Source: Mycolicibacterium sp. P1-5 (GTDB lineage Bacteria; Actinomycetota; Actinomycetes; Mycobacteriales; Mycobacteriaceae). Taken from it: 64,000 nt of DNA. Where the stretch lies: assembly GCF_008329565.1 (NCBI RefSeq), contig NZ_NPKT01000023.1, positions 29,941-93,940 of the forward strand, in the 5' to 3' direction. The notes under the pieces were generated by a model that saw only the letters and a list, made by a program, of their open reading frames with translations, was not told the origin of the DNA and searched no databases. The position numbers and the translations under genes are program-made. How positions within the stretch are numbered: position 1 is the first letter of the stretch; the number at the start of each line of letters is the position of its first letter. This document shows, piece after piece, positions 43,824-51,064 of this stretch.

Positions 43824-44971
43824 TGCGCCGCGATTTGTTCACCGAAGACCACGAGGCGTTTCGCGAACTCGCTCGTGACTTCATCGAGAAGGAGGTCGTG
43901 CCCGCATACCCGCAGTGGGAGAAGGCGGGCCGGATGCCGCGCGAGACGTTCGCCAAGCTCGGCGAGACCGGGATCATGGGTATCACCCTGCCCGAGGAGT
44001 ATGGCGGGGGCGGCCAGGACGACTACCGCTACAACGTGGTGCTGCAGGAGGAAGCCGCCCGCGCCCTGGTGACGCTGTCGACGGTGCGTACTCAGCTGGA
44101 GGTGATCCTGCCGTACTTCCTGCACTATGCGAATGACGAACAGCGCGCTCGTTGGTTCCCCGGGCTCGCGGCGGGGACGCTGCTGACTGCGGTCGCGATG
44201 ACCGAACCGGGCACCGGGTCGGATCTGGCCGGGGTGCGCACGACCGCAGTACGGGACGGTGACGACTACATCGTCAACGGCGCGAAGACATTCATCACCG
44301 GTGGCATGCAGGCCGATCTGGTGGTCGTGGTGGCCCGCACCTCCACCGACCCCGACAACCGTCGTGCCGGGCTGACATTGCTGGTCGTCGAGGACGGGAT
44401 GCCCGGCTTCACCCGCGGGCGCGAGCTGGAGAAGATGGGCTGCAAGGTCCAGGACACCGCGGAGCTGTCGTTTGTCGACGTCCGGGTGCCGGCGACCAAC
44501 GTGCTGGGGGAGGAAGGCCAGGCGTTTTCCTACCTCGGGCACAATCTGGCGCAGGAGCGGCTGACCGTCGCGGTCGGTTCGGTTGCCCAGGCCCGCTCGG
44601 CGATCGCCGCGGCCATCGAATACACCCGGAGCCGCAAGGCGTTCGGCACGCCCGTTGCCTCGTTCCAGAACACGAAGTTCGAACTCGCTGCCTGCTCGAC
44701 CGAGGTGGAGGCCGCCCAGGCCATGCTCGACCGGGCGGTGGCCCTGCATGTCGAGGGTGAGCTCAGTGGCGCCGACGCCGCCCGGGTCAAGTTGTTCTGC
44801 ACCGAGATGCAGCAGCGGGTGATCGATCGTTGCCTGCAGCTCTTCGGCGGCTACGGCTACATGGTGGAGTATCCGATCGCCAGGCTGTACACCGATGCGC
44901 GGGTGGCCCGGATTTATGCCGGGACCAGCGAGGTGATGAAGGTGATCATCGCGAAATCGCTCGGTCTCTAG
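43823..44971 (+). CDS. Acyl-CoA dehydrogenase (complete, LCAD/IVD-like)
   Basis: This 382-residue protein has MTEPGTGSDLAGVRT and QLFGGYGYMVEYPIARLYTDARVARIYAGTSE. At the usual MCAD catalytic Glu position there is Ala (YAGTSE), while QERL (LAQERLTVA) matches the alternative base position of long-chain and isovaleryl-CoA dehydrogenases. That favours a branched or long substrate. It overlaps the thiolase by one base and is followed by an inverted repeat. Confidence 0.92.
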   Translation: MRRDLFTEDHEAFRELARDFIEKEVVPAYPQWEKAGRMPRETFAKLGETGIMGITLPEEYGGGGQDDYRYNVVLQEEAARALVTLSTVRTQLEVILPYFLHYANDEQRARWFPGLAAGTLLTAVAMTEPGTGSDLAGVRTTAVRDGDDYIVNGAKTFITGGMQADLVVVVARTSTDPDNRRAGLTLLVVEDGMPGFTRGRELEKMGCKVQDTAELSFVDVRVPATNVLGEEGQAFSYLGHNLAQERLTVAVGSVAQARSAIAAAIEYTRSRKAFGTPVASFQNTKFELAACSTEVEAAQAMLDRAVALHVEGELSGADAARVKLFCTEMQQRVIDRCLQLFGGYGYMVEYPIARLYTDARVARIYAGTSEVMKVIIAKSLGL

Positions 44972-44972
44972 C

Positions 44973-45035
44973 CCGCGAGATCGACGCCACGGCGGCGTTT
45001 CGCCCCGACCCGCAGCCCTCAAGTGGATCTCGCGG
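44973..45035. terminator. Possible terminator inverted repeat
   Basis: CCGCGAGATC (44973-44982) and GATCTCGCGG (45026-45035) form perfect 10-bp arms with a 43-base spacer right after the dehydrogenase stop. It could end the 40200-44971 operon. Confidence 0.5.
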
Positions 45036-45061
45036 TAAGAGACCCTTGTCACATCGCCGAA

Positions 45062-45091
45062 ACCAACCTACTGTGTGTTCACTAGGTTGGT
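45062..45091. promoter_or_regulatory. Operator-like inverted repeat before second TetR gene
   Basis: ACCAACCTA (45062-45070) and TAGGTTGGT (45083-45091) are perfect 9-bp arms with a 12-base spacer, 16 bp before the GTG of the TetR gene. The 8-mer AGGTTGGT recurs in the P450 promoter at 48509-48516. Confidence 0.65.
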
Positions 45092-45106
45092 CTGGCCGAA
45101 GGGAGT

Positions 45107-45718
45107 GTGGTGACTTCGACTCGCCCCTACGCCACCCTTCTCGCCAAAGGGGAGGACCGTAAGCAGCGCATTCTCGAGGTTGCACAGCGGCTGCTGGCCC
45201 GCAACGGCTGGCGCAACACCACCCTGGCTCTGATTGCGAGGGAGGCCGGCGTCACCGCCGCCGGGCTGCTGCACCACTTCGAATCCAAAGAGCAATTGCT
45301 GCATGCCGTGCTCGACGCCCGAGATGCCGATGACAGTGAGCACGCGGATTATCTGACCGGCGATCTGGTCGAGGGCATCGCCAATGCCGCCGATCGATTC
45401 GACCGGTCGCCCCAGCTGGTGGGGACGTTTGCGGTGCTGATGGTGGAGAACATCGCCCCCGACGCTCCGCTGCACGACCGTCTGGTGGACCGCTACCGGC
45501 AGGCGGTGGAGATCATCGCCGACCGGATCCGCAGCGGTCAGGCGGACGGCCGTTATCGATCAGACGTGAACCCGGTCCGCAAGGCCGTGGAAATCCTGGC
45601 ATTTGTCAACGGAATGGAGACCTCATGGCTGCTCGACCCGTCTATACCGCTGATCGATGTGTTCCGGGAGTACTCCAGGTCGCTGGCGAGCCAGCTGATA
45701 CCGGCCGCCGGATCATGA
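45107..45718 (+). CDS. TetR-family regulator (second)
   Basis: This 203-residue protein has the HTH near residues 24-66 (NTTLALIAREAGVTAAGLLHHFESKEQLL) followed by a helical ligand domain. AAGGGAG precedes two tandem GTG codons (45107, 45110). It is distinct from the 31955 regulator, and the palindrome in front of it is also different, so the island probably has two regulatory circuits. It overlaps the next gene by four bases. Confidence 0.9.
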   Translation: MVTSTRPYATLLAKGEDRKQRILEVAQRLLARNGWRNTTLALIAREAGVTAAGLLHHFESKEQLLHAVLDARDADDSEHADYLTGDLVEGIANAADRFDRSPQLVGTFAVLMVENIAPDAPLHDRLVDRYRQAVEIIADRIRSGQADGRYRSDVNPVRKAVEILAFVNGMETSWLLDPSIPLIDVFREYSRSLASQLIPAAGS

Positions 45719-46221
45719 GATACCGGCTCGATATCGTCGCGCCCACCGTCGCCGAGGCGGTGCAGCACGCCGGCGGTTGGATCTTCGACCGTGTGATGGC
45801 CGGCTGGGATGTGAACGTTCTGCTCGCACAGCCCGGCGACACCCGGCCCCTGACGATCCTGGGCGCCCAGACCGCCGACTTCGAATCGATGATCGCCGCC
45901 GGTGACGATCAGCCGCACCCGCAGGCACTGGCGGTGGCCGCCGGCCTCGTCGACACCGACTCCCGAGTCCGCGAAGGTGTGCTGCGCGCACTGGATTACG
46001 GCATGACCGAGGTGGCCCTGTGGGGCGACACCCAGCCGACCGATCTCGACCGGGACGTCGACTCGGTCGAGCACCGGCTGAGCTCGGCGGCGCGGGTATT
46101 CAAGGCACAGGCGCTGGCCGCCGCCGCCGTCGGCGATGTGGCGGTCGCGGCGACCGAGACCTTCTGCAGCGGCGCCATGAGCTGTCCGCCCATCGGCGCA
46201 GACCTGGTACCCGCTAGCTGA
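45715..46221 (+). CDS. Hypothetical protein coupled to TetR gene
   Basis: This 168-residue protein starts at 45715 with an ATGA overlap. It opens MRYRLDIVAPTVAEAVQHAGGW and has alternating strand/helix patterns without a recognised motif. A cysteine pair (FCSGAMSCPP) lies near the C-terminus. Similar unnamed proteins occur in mycobacteria. The coupling to the regulator suggests a role in the same response. Confidence 0.65.
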   Translation: MRYRLDIVAPTVAEAVQHAGGWIFDRVMAGWDVNVLLAQPGDTRPLTILGAQTADFESMIAAGDDQPHPQALAVAAGLVDTDSRVREGVLRALDYGMTEVALWGDTQPTDLDRDVDSVEHRLSSAARVFKAQALAAAAVGDVAVAATETFCSGAMSCPPIGADLVPAS

Positions 46222-46993
46222 GGTCGGCTGCTTCGGCCCGGGCAGCCTTGCGGGTGAGGTAGTCGACCTGCAGATGGATCGAATACAGAACCAGCGGCGG
46301 CACCACGATGAACGGCGAGTTCTCGCCGACGAACTTGAACCACAGCCCGAATGTGCCCTGCCCGATGTCGCGGAACCCCGCGCCGACCTCGGCGAGGAAG
46401 TACACCGCGGTGCTGCTCATGATGATCGCGACACCGGCAAACGCCAACCACAGCAAGCGGATTCGCGCTTCCGTGGGAAGACTTGGTCGGATCAGCCGTG
46501 TCCAGACGACGAAGATTGTTATACCGGTGACCACACCGACGATCTCGAGGGCGAAGACCCACGGGTTGCCGCTGACGTAGCGGGTGTCGGCCAAGCCATA
46601 CTGCCACCACAGCCATTTCCAACCGGGATCAGTGGTGGGTGCCCACAGTCCGAGCGGATGCCCGATCAGAAACACGAGCTCGTAGCCGATCTGGCTGCCC
46701 GCAGAGTAGGGCAGCCAGAACAACGTCAGCTCGGTGGCTTTGTCGAGTCGAGTTCGGTTCTCGCCCGGGCTATCCCATAAAACGACGAACGGAATCAGGA
46801 TCACCGGGATGCCGAAGATCAGGTTCGCGATCACGTCGACGGTGAACGTCGGCGCGACGATGCCCACGCTGACGCAGATCGTCAACAGCACGAACATGAA
46901 GGCGGTGAACAGCGCGGTGCCGAGATAGATCCGTTTGCGGTGCGGCGCCCACGGCTGGGCGAAGTTGGGCTCGTGGTCGAGCAGTGTCGTCAT
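46214..46993 (-). CDS. Multi-pass membrane protein (possibly emopamil-binding-like)
   Basis: This 259-residue protein has about six hydrophobic helices (residues 22-45, 52-70, 86-105, 143-165, 178-198, 215-235). Charged or aromatic residues sit inside the membrane region (QIGYELVFLIGHPLGLW). The layout loosely recalls the EXPERA/emopamil-binding family of sterol isomerases, but I am not confident. The start at 46993 follows GGAGG; a longer frame is less likely. A TATCAA-CTAC-TTGATA palindrome lies 24 bp upstream. Confidence 0.6.
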   Translation of the reverse strand: MTTLLDHEPNFAQPWAPHRKRIYLGTALFTAFMFVLLTICVSVGIVAPTFTVDVIANLIFGIPVILIPFVVLWDSPGENRTRLDKATELTLFWLPYSAGSQIGYELVFLIGHPLGLWAPTTDPGWKWLWWQYGLADTRYVSGNPWVFALEIVGVVTGITIFVVWTRLIRPSLPTEARIRLLWLAFAGVAIIMSSTAVYFLAEVGAGFRDIGQGTFGLWFKFVGENSPFIVVPPLVLYSIHLQVDYLTRKAARAEAADLS

Positions 46994-47016
46994 CGGTAGG
47001 GGCCTCCTGCCAGAAG

Positions 47017-47032
47017 TATCAACTACTTGATA
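47017..47032. promoter_or_regulatory. Palindrome upstream of membrane-protein gene
   Basis: TATCAACTACTTGATA is a perfect 6-4-6 palindrome 24 bp before the start of the 46214-46993 gene. Its core ATCAACTACTTGAT matches nine of ten fixed positions of the published KstR2 box (AnCAAGnnCTTGnT). Confidence 0.5.
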
Positions 47033-47073
47033 TTCGTGGCGAAGCTTACTGGTCAGCCGATGTCGGCGGAGGG

Positions 47074-47265
47074 TTATTCCTTGATGGAGATGGCCTGCCG
47101 GGGGCACTGGCGCACCGCGTCGCGGATCTGTGCCTCGTTCTCCGGGGTCACTTCGTCGTTCAGGACGTGCAGGTAGTCCTGGTCGTCGACCTGGAATACC
47201 TCCGGGATGATCCCCATACAGATCGCGTTGGCCTCACACAGGCCGAAGTCCACTTCAATCTTCAT
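47074..47265 (-). CDS. [3Fe-4S] ferredoxin, P450 partner
   Basis: This 63-residue ferredoxin has cluster ligands Cys10, Cys16 (CEANAIC) and Cys54 (QCP), the CX5C...CP pattern of actinobacterial 3Fe-4S ferredoxins. It overlaps the P450 stop by four bases (ATGA), a classic P450-ferredoxin pair. The reductase may be the NuoF-like protein at 52997. Confidence 0.93.
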   Translation of the reverse strand: MKIEVDFGLCEANAICMGIIPEVFQVDDQDYLHVLNDEVTPENEAQIRDAVRQCPRQAISIKE

Positions 47266-48464
47266 CGCAGCACCTTCACCGGTACGTGGGAATACCCCGC
47301 GACGTTCTGCATCTGGACCCGCCGCAACCCGTCCCACTGCACTTCGTAGCGCGGCATGAAGTCGAGCATCTTCTCCAGCGCGATCGCGCTCTCCATGCGG
47401 GCCAGGGCGGCGCCAAGGCAGCTGTGGATGCCGTAGCCGAGGCCGAGGTTCTGCGCCTCGGTCCGATCGCGGTCGATGTCGAAAGTCTCGGCGTCGGTGA
47501 AGGCGGCCGAGTCGCGGTTGGCAGCGGCCAGCAGGAGGAACACCGGCTTGCCGGCGGGGATCTTCCCGCTGGGCACCTCGGTGTCCTTCAGTGTGTATCG
47601 GACGTTGTATTGCACGGGGCCTTCGTATCGCAGCAGTTCCTCCACCGCCGCTCCGACTTTGTCCCGGTCGTCGAGCAGCTTCTGCCACTGCTCGGGGAAA
47701 CGGGCGAAGTTGACGGCGGCGGTTCCCATCAGCTTGGTCACGGTCTCGGCACCCGCGCCGCCGAGAAGCGTTGCAAAACCGCAGATTTCGATGTCGTCCA
47801 AGCGGCGCATGTTGCCGCCGTCGTCGGGGATCTCGGCGGCGATGAGGCGGCTGATCATGTCGTCCTGCGGGTTGTCGCGCCGCTCCTGTACCAGGCCGTA
47901 GTAATACATCGCGGTATCGATGTTGGCCTGCATGCCGGCCTCGCTGGTCCCGATCTGCCCGGGCTCCCGGCTCAGGCTGGTGTCGATCCAGTGTCGTACC
48001 TGCTGGCGGTATTCCTCCGGCACACCGGCCATCCGGGTGATGACCTCGACCGGGAAGGGGCCGGAGAAGTCCTGCACCACGTCGAACTTGTCGGGGTTCG
48101 CCGCGGCCAGGTACTTGTCGACGAGCTCGATGACCACGTCACGCTGCGACTGCACCGCGCGAGGCGTGAAGGCCTTGTTCAGCAGGCTGCGCATGTGCCG
48201 GTGCTCGGGCGGATCCATGAAGATGATCGATTTCTGCGGCGGCTCGTCGGCCTTGACCATAGCCAGATCGCAGCCGCGGGTCGACGAGAAGCTCTCGTGA
48301 TCCTTCAGCGCCGCTGCGACGTCCTCGTGACGCGAGATGGCGTAGAAGTCCTCTTTGGCGTCGTAGTACAGCGGGGTCTCGTCCCGCATGCGCTGGTAGA
48401 TATCGAACGGATTGTTGAAGTACTCCTGCGAGAACGGATCGAAGACGAGTTCGGCCTGAGTCAT
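47262..48464 (-). CDS. Cytochrome P450
   Basis: This 400-residue soluble P450 has I-helix LLGGAGAETVTK, EELLRYEGP (ExxR) and heme loop LGLGYGIHSCLGAALARME with the proximal cysteine; the usual Phe at the start of the heme loop is Leu. A regulatory inverted repeat (48498-48529) lies upstream. It hydroxylates an unidentified hydrophobic substrate. The CYP family number cannot be assigned by eye. Confidence 0.94.
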   Translation of the reverse strand: MTQAELVFDPFSQEYFNNPFDIYQRMRDETPLYYDAKEDFYAISRHEDVAAALKDHESFSSTRGCDLAMVKADEPPQKSIIFMDPPEHRHMRSLLNKAFTPRAVQSQRDVVIELVDKYLAAANPDKFDVVQDFSGPFPVEVITRMAGVPEEYRQQVRHWIDTSLSREPGQIGTSEAGMQANIDTAMYYYGLVQERRDNPQDDMISRLIAAEIPDDGGNMRRLDDIEICGFATLLGGAGAETVTKLMGTAAVNFARFPEQWQKLLDDRDKVGAAVEELLRYEGPVQYNVRYTLKDTEVPSGKIPAGKPVFLLLAAANRDSAAFTDAETFDIDRDRTEAQNLGLGYGIHSCLGAALARMESAIALEKMLDFMPRYEVQWDGLRRVQMQNVAGYSHVPVKVLR

Positions 48465-48497
48465 TGCGTTCTCCTCCGAGGCGAGAGCTGGGCAATA

Positions 48498-48529
48498 AGC
48501 GTTACGGAAGGTTGGTTGATTGTAACGCT
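48498..48529. promoter_or_regulatory. Inverted repeat in P450 promoter
   Basis: AGCGTTAC (48498-48505) and GTAACGCT (48522-48529) are perfect 8-bp arms. The 16-base spacer contains AGGTTGGTT, which shares eight bases with the arm of the palindrome before the 45107 TetR gene. Confidence 0.6.
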
Positions 48530-48570
48530 AACAGTGGGGCGGGCGGGAGAGCGGAAAATGGCTAAATCAC

Positions 48571-49377
48571 CTAACCTTTCGCGCTCGACAGAGCAGCGCC
48601 GACGACGTCGGCGAGCAGCCCCAAGTCGGTGTCCAGATCGGCTGCCGTCGCACGGACGACGGCCACGTCCTTGCCGATGAATTCGCCGACGGCGCCGATG
48701 AATCCGGCCGCCGATCCGACACGTGCGATCGAGTCCAGTGCGCGGCTGGTTCCGCTGCCGTGGGGGAGCGCGCTCAGCAGCGTCGCCTCGTCGATACCGA
48801 GGCGACCGGCGAGGCCGACGGCCTCGGCCACAATGCCGATCTGCGCGGCGAACAACGTGTTGTTGACCAGCTTGACCCGCTGACCGAACCCGGTCGGTCC
48901 GACATGCAGCACCGGGTCGGCATAGCTGGACAGCAGCGGGCGGGCCCGTTGCACAGCGTCGTCGTCGCCGCCGACGAACACCGTCACGGTCCCCGCTGCG
49001 ATGTCATGCGGTCCGCCGCTCACCGGTGCGTCGAGCACTCCGATGCCGGTTCGGCGGGCTTGGGCGGCGATCGTCTCGGCGGTGCGCGGGTTGCCGGTGG
49101 TGTGCAGGATCAGTACCGACCCGGGTCGCATGGCACCCAGCAGGTCATCGGCCAGGATGATCTGGCGCACCTGCTCGTCGGTGAACACGCACACCACCAC
49201 CGCGTCGGCGTCGCGGGCCAGTTCGGTCGGACTCCCGACTCCGGTTGCGCCCAACTCGGCTGTGGCAGCAAGCTTTTCGGGCGTTCGACCCAGCGCGGTG
49301 ACCTCGTGACCGGCGTCGACCAGCCGGCGTACCATCGGTGCACCCATCCGCCCGGCACCGATGAAACCGACTTTCAC
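48571..49377 (-). CDS. 3-hydroxyisobutyrate dehydrogenase-like oxidoreductase 1
   Basis: This 268-residue beta-hydroxyacid dehydrogenase has the Rossmann motif GFIGAGRMGAPM, the substrate loop DAPVSGGPHDIAAGT and the catalytic lysine region GQRVKLVNNTLFAAQ. It oxidises a 3-hydroxy acid or reduces a semialdehyde with NAD(P). It overlaps the upstream paralogue by four bases and is last in a six-gene operon. Confidence 0.9.
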   Translation of the reverse strand: MKVGFIGAGRMGAPMVRRLVDAGHEVTALGRTPEKLAATAELGATGVGSPTELARDADAVVVCVFTDEQVRQIILADDLLGAMRPGSVLILHTTGNPRTAETIAAQARRTGIGVLDAPVSGGPHDIAAGTVTVFVGGDDDAVQRARPLLSSYADPVLHVGPTGFGQRVKLVNNTLFAAQIGIVAEAVGLAGRLGIDEATLLSALPHGSGTSRALDSIARVGSAAGFIGAVGEFIGKDVAVVRATAADLDTDLGLLADVVGAALSSAKG

Positions 49378-50192
49378 CGGGGGTTGTCCATCAACCTCAG
49401 CGCGGCGTCAGCGGCATCGAGCACGGCGCCGGGCTGCGCGCCCGCTTGCTCGGCGATACCCGCGATCAGGCTGACATCCTTGTGCAGTAGTCCCGCCGCG
49501 ACCTGCTTGAGGATGTCGAGGCTGCCACCGAAACGGGCCACGCTGCCCAGCGCGAAGCTGTTGGCGGAGCCGCGGGTGATCACTTCGGACAGGTTCTCCG
49601 GTGCCACGCCAAGCGCCGCGCCGAGATCCAGCGCGGTCTTGGCGGTCGCGATGTTCGCGGTGAACAACAGGTTGTTCAGCAGCTTGGTGACCTGCCCGGA
49701 GCCGATGTCGCCCAGGTGCACGATGGGGTCGGCATAGGTGGCGAACACCGGACGGACCTTCTCCACGACGGCGCCCTCACCGCCGACCATCACCAGCAGC
49801 TTTCCTTCTTCCGCGGCCGGCCCGCCACCGCTGACCGGCGCGTCGACCACCGAGACACCCTGGGCGGCGGCCTGCTCGGCCAGCTGACGGCAGGTGTCCG
49901 GATGCACGGTGGCGTGTACCGCGATGATGCCGCCGGGCTGCAGTCCCGACAGCACACCGCCCTCGCCGGTGGCGACCTCGAGTACATCGGCATCACCGAC
50001 CACGCACAGACAGACCAGGTCACTGTTTGCGGCCAGCTCCTGCGGCGAGGCGGCAACCGTGGCGGCGGTGTCCGCGAACGGCTCCACCGACGCCGCGCGC
50101 CGCGCCCACAGCGCGAGTGGGTAGCCACCTTCTACGATTCGGCGTGCCATGGGGCCGCCTTGGCTGCCCAGCCCGATGAATCCGACGCGCAT
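49374..50192 (-). CDS. 3-hydroxyisobutyrate dehydrogenase-like oxidoreductase 2
   Basis: This 272-residue paralogue of the downstream gene has GFIGLGSQGGPMARRI, DAPVSGGGPAAEEGK and GQVTKLLNNLLFTAN with the catalytic lysine. Cofactor loops differ (WARRAASV here, LGRTPEKL downstream), so the two may have separate substrates or form a heteromer. It overlaps the hydrolase gene upstream by one base. Confidence 0.9.
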   Translation of the reverse strand: MRVGFIGLGSQGGPMARRIVEGGYPLALWARRAASVEPFADTAATVAASPQELAANSDLVCLCVVGDADVLEVATGEGGVLSGLQPGGIIAVHATVHPDTCRQLAEQAAAQGVSVVDAPVSGGGPAAEEGKLLVMVGGEGAVVEKVRPVFATYADPIVHLGDIGSGQVTKLLNNLLFTANIATAKTALDLGAALGVAPENLSEVITRGSANSFALGSVARFGGSLDILKQVAAGLLHKDVSLIAGIAEQAGAQPGAVLDAADAALRLMDNPR

Positions 50193-51064
50193 TAGCCAGC
50201 CTCTCTGTTCGCATCAGCGGTGATGCATTGCTCGACGAACGACAAAACACTCGAGTGATACTGCGCCGCAGCCACACTCAAGCTGAGGTTGTGGCCGGCG
50301 CTGTTCTGGTGGTGTATCTGCACCCGCGGCGACTTGGCGAACAGCGCGGCGACGTCGGCCAGCGCCTCGGGAGTCGAATCCCACACCCGCTCGTGCTCGG
50401 CAGCGGTAAAGCGGACGGGAGCGGTGACGTGGCCGGCGAGGGCCGGGAAATCACGCCCGGCCCAGTTGGCCGAGATGTCACCTTCTTGGGGTGGGCCGCC
50501 GGCTGATCCCACGGCGTTGATCACGTCGGCGGGGTAGAGGTCTTCGGGCGCCCAGATCAGCTCGCGCAGACCGGCGGGTCGGTGAGTGGGTGTGGCCTGC
50601 TTGAGTATGGCTCTGGCAGCGGGGTATTGGCGCAGCCCGGTGCCGGCCAGCTCGAGGCCAAGAAGGTCTTGTCCTCGCTCGGCAACGGCCATCCGCAGCG
50701 CGAGTTCACAACCGTTGGAATGCGCCAGAATGAACAGGCCGGCACCGCGTTGCCGCTTGCCGAGGATGGCATCGGCGGCGGCGTACGCCAGCTCGACCCG
50801 GCGCTCCGGCTCCCACATGGAATCCGAGTACGGCGCCGAGGCGCCGTAGCCGGGCCGGTCGAGTGCCACGGCGCTGAAACCCGCTGCGGCGGAGGCGCGT
50901 AAGAAGGACAGCTCAGGGTGGTTGGGGCAGTCGAAGTAGGCCGCCGACGACGCTCCGCCGTGCAGCGCGATGATGACTCCCTGCGGATCGTCGGCTTGCG
51001 CGAACAGACCCGACATCGGGATCCCGTCGACCGGAACCACTCGGCGAACGGGAGCCCCGCTCAC
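50192..51064 (-). CDS. Alpha/beta hydrolase
   Basis: This 290-residue protein has HGGASSAA (oxyanion), nucleophile Ser116 in AHSNG, and a C-terminal histidine in SAGHNLSLS; DRPGYGAS is a typical loop. Its place between the aldolase-like protein and two hydroxyacid dehydrogenases suggests an ester, lactone or thioesterase step. It overlaps both neighbours. Confidence 0.87.
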   Translation of the reverse strand: MSGAPVRRVVPVDGIPMSGLFAQADDPQGVIIALHGGASSAAYFDCPNHPELSFLRASAAAGFSAVALDRPGYGASAPYSDSMWEPERRVELAYAAADAILGKRQRGAGLFILAHSNGCELALRMAVAERGQDLLGLELAGTGLRQYPAARAILKQATPTHRPAGLRELIWAPEDLYPADVINAVGSAGGPPQEGDISANWAGRDFPALAGHVTAPVRFTAAEHERVWDSTPEALADVAALFAKSPRVQIHHQNSAGHNLSLSVAAAQYHSSVLSFVEQCITADANREAG

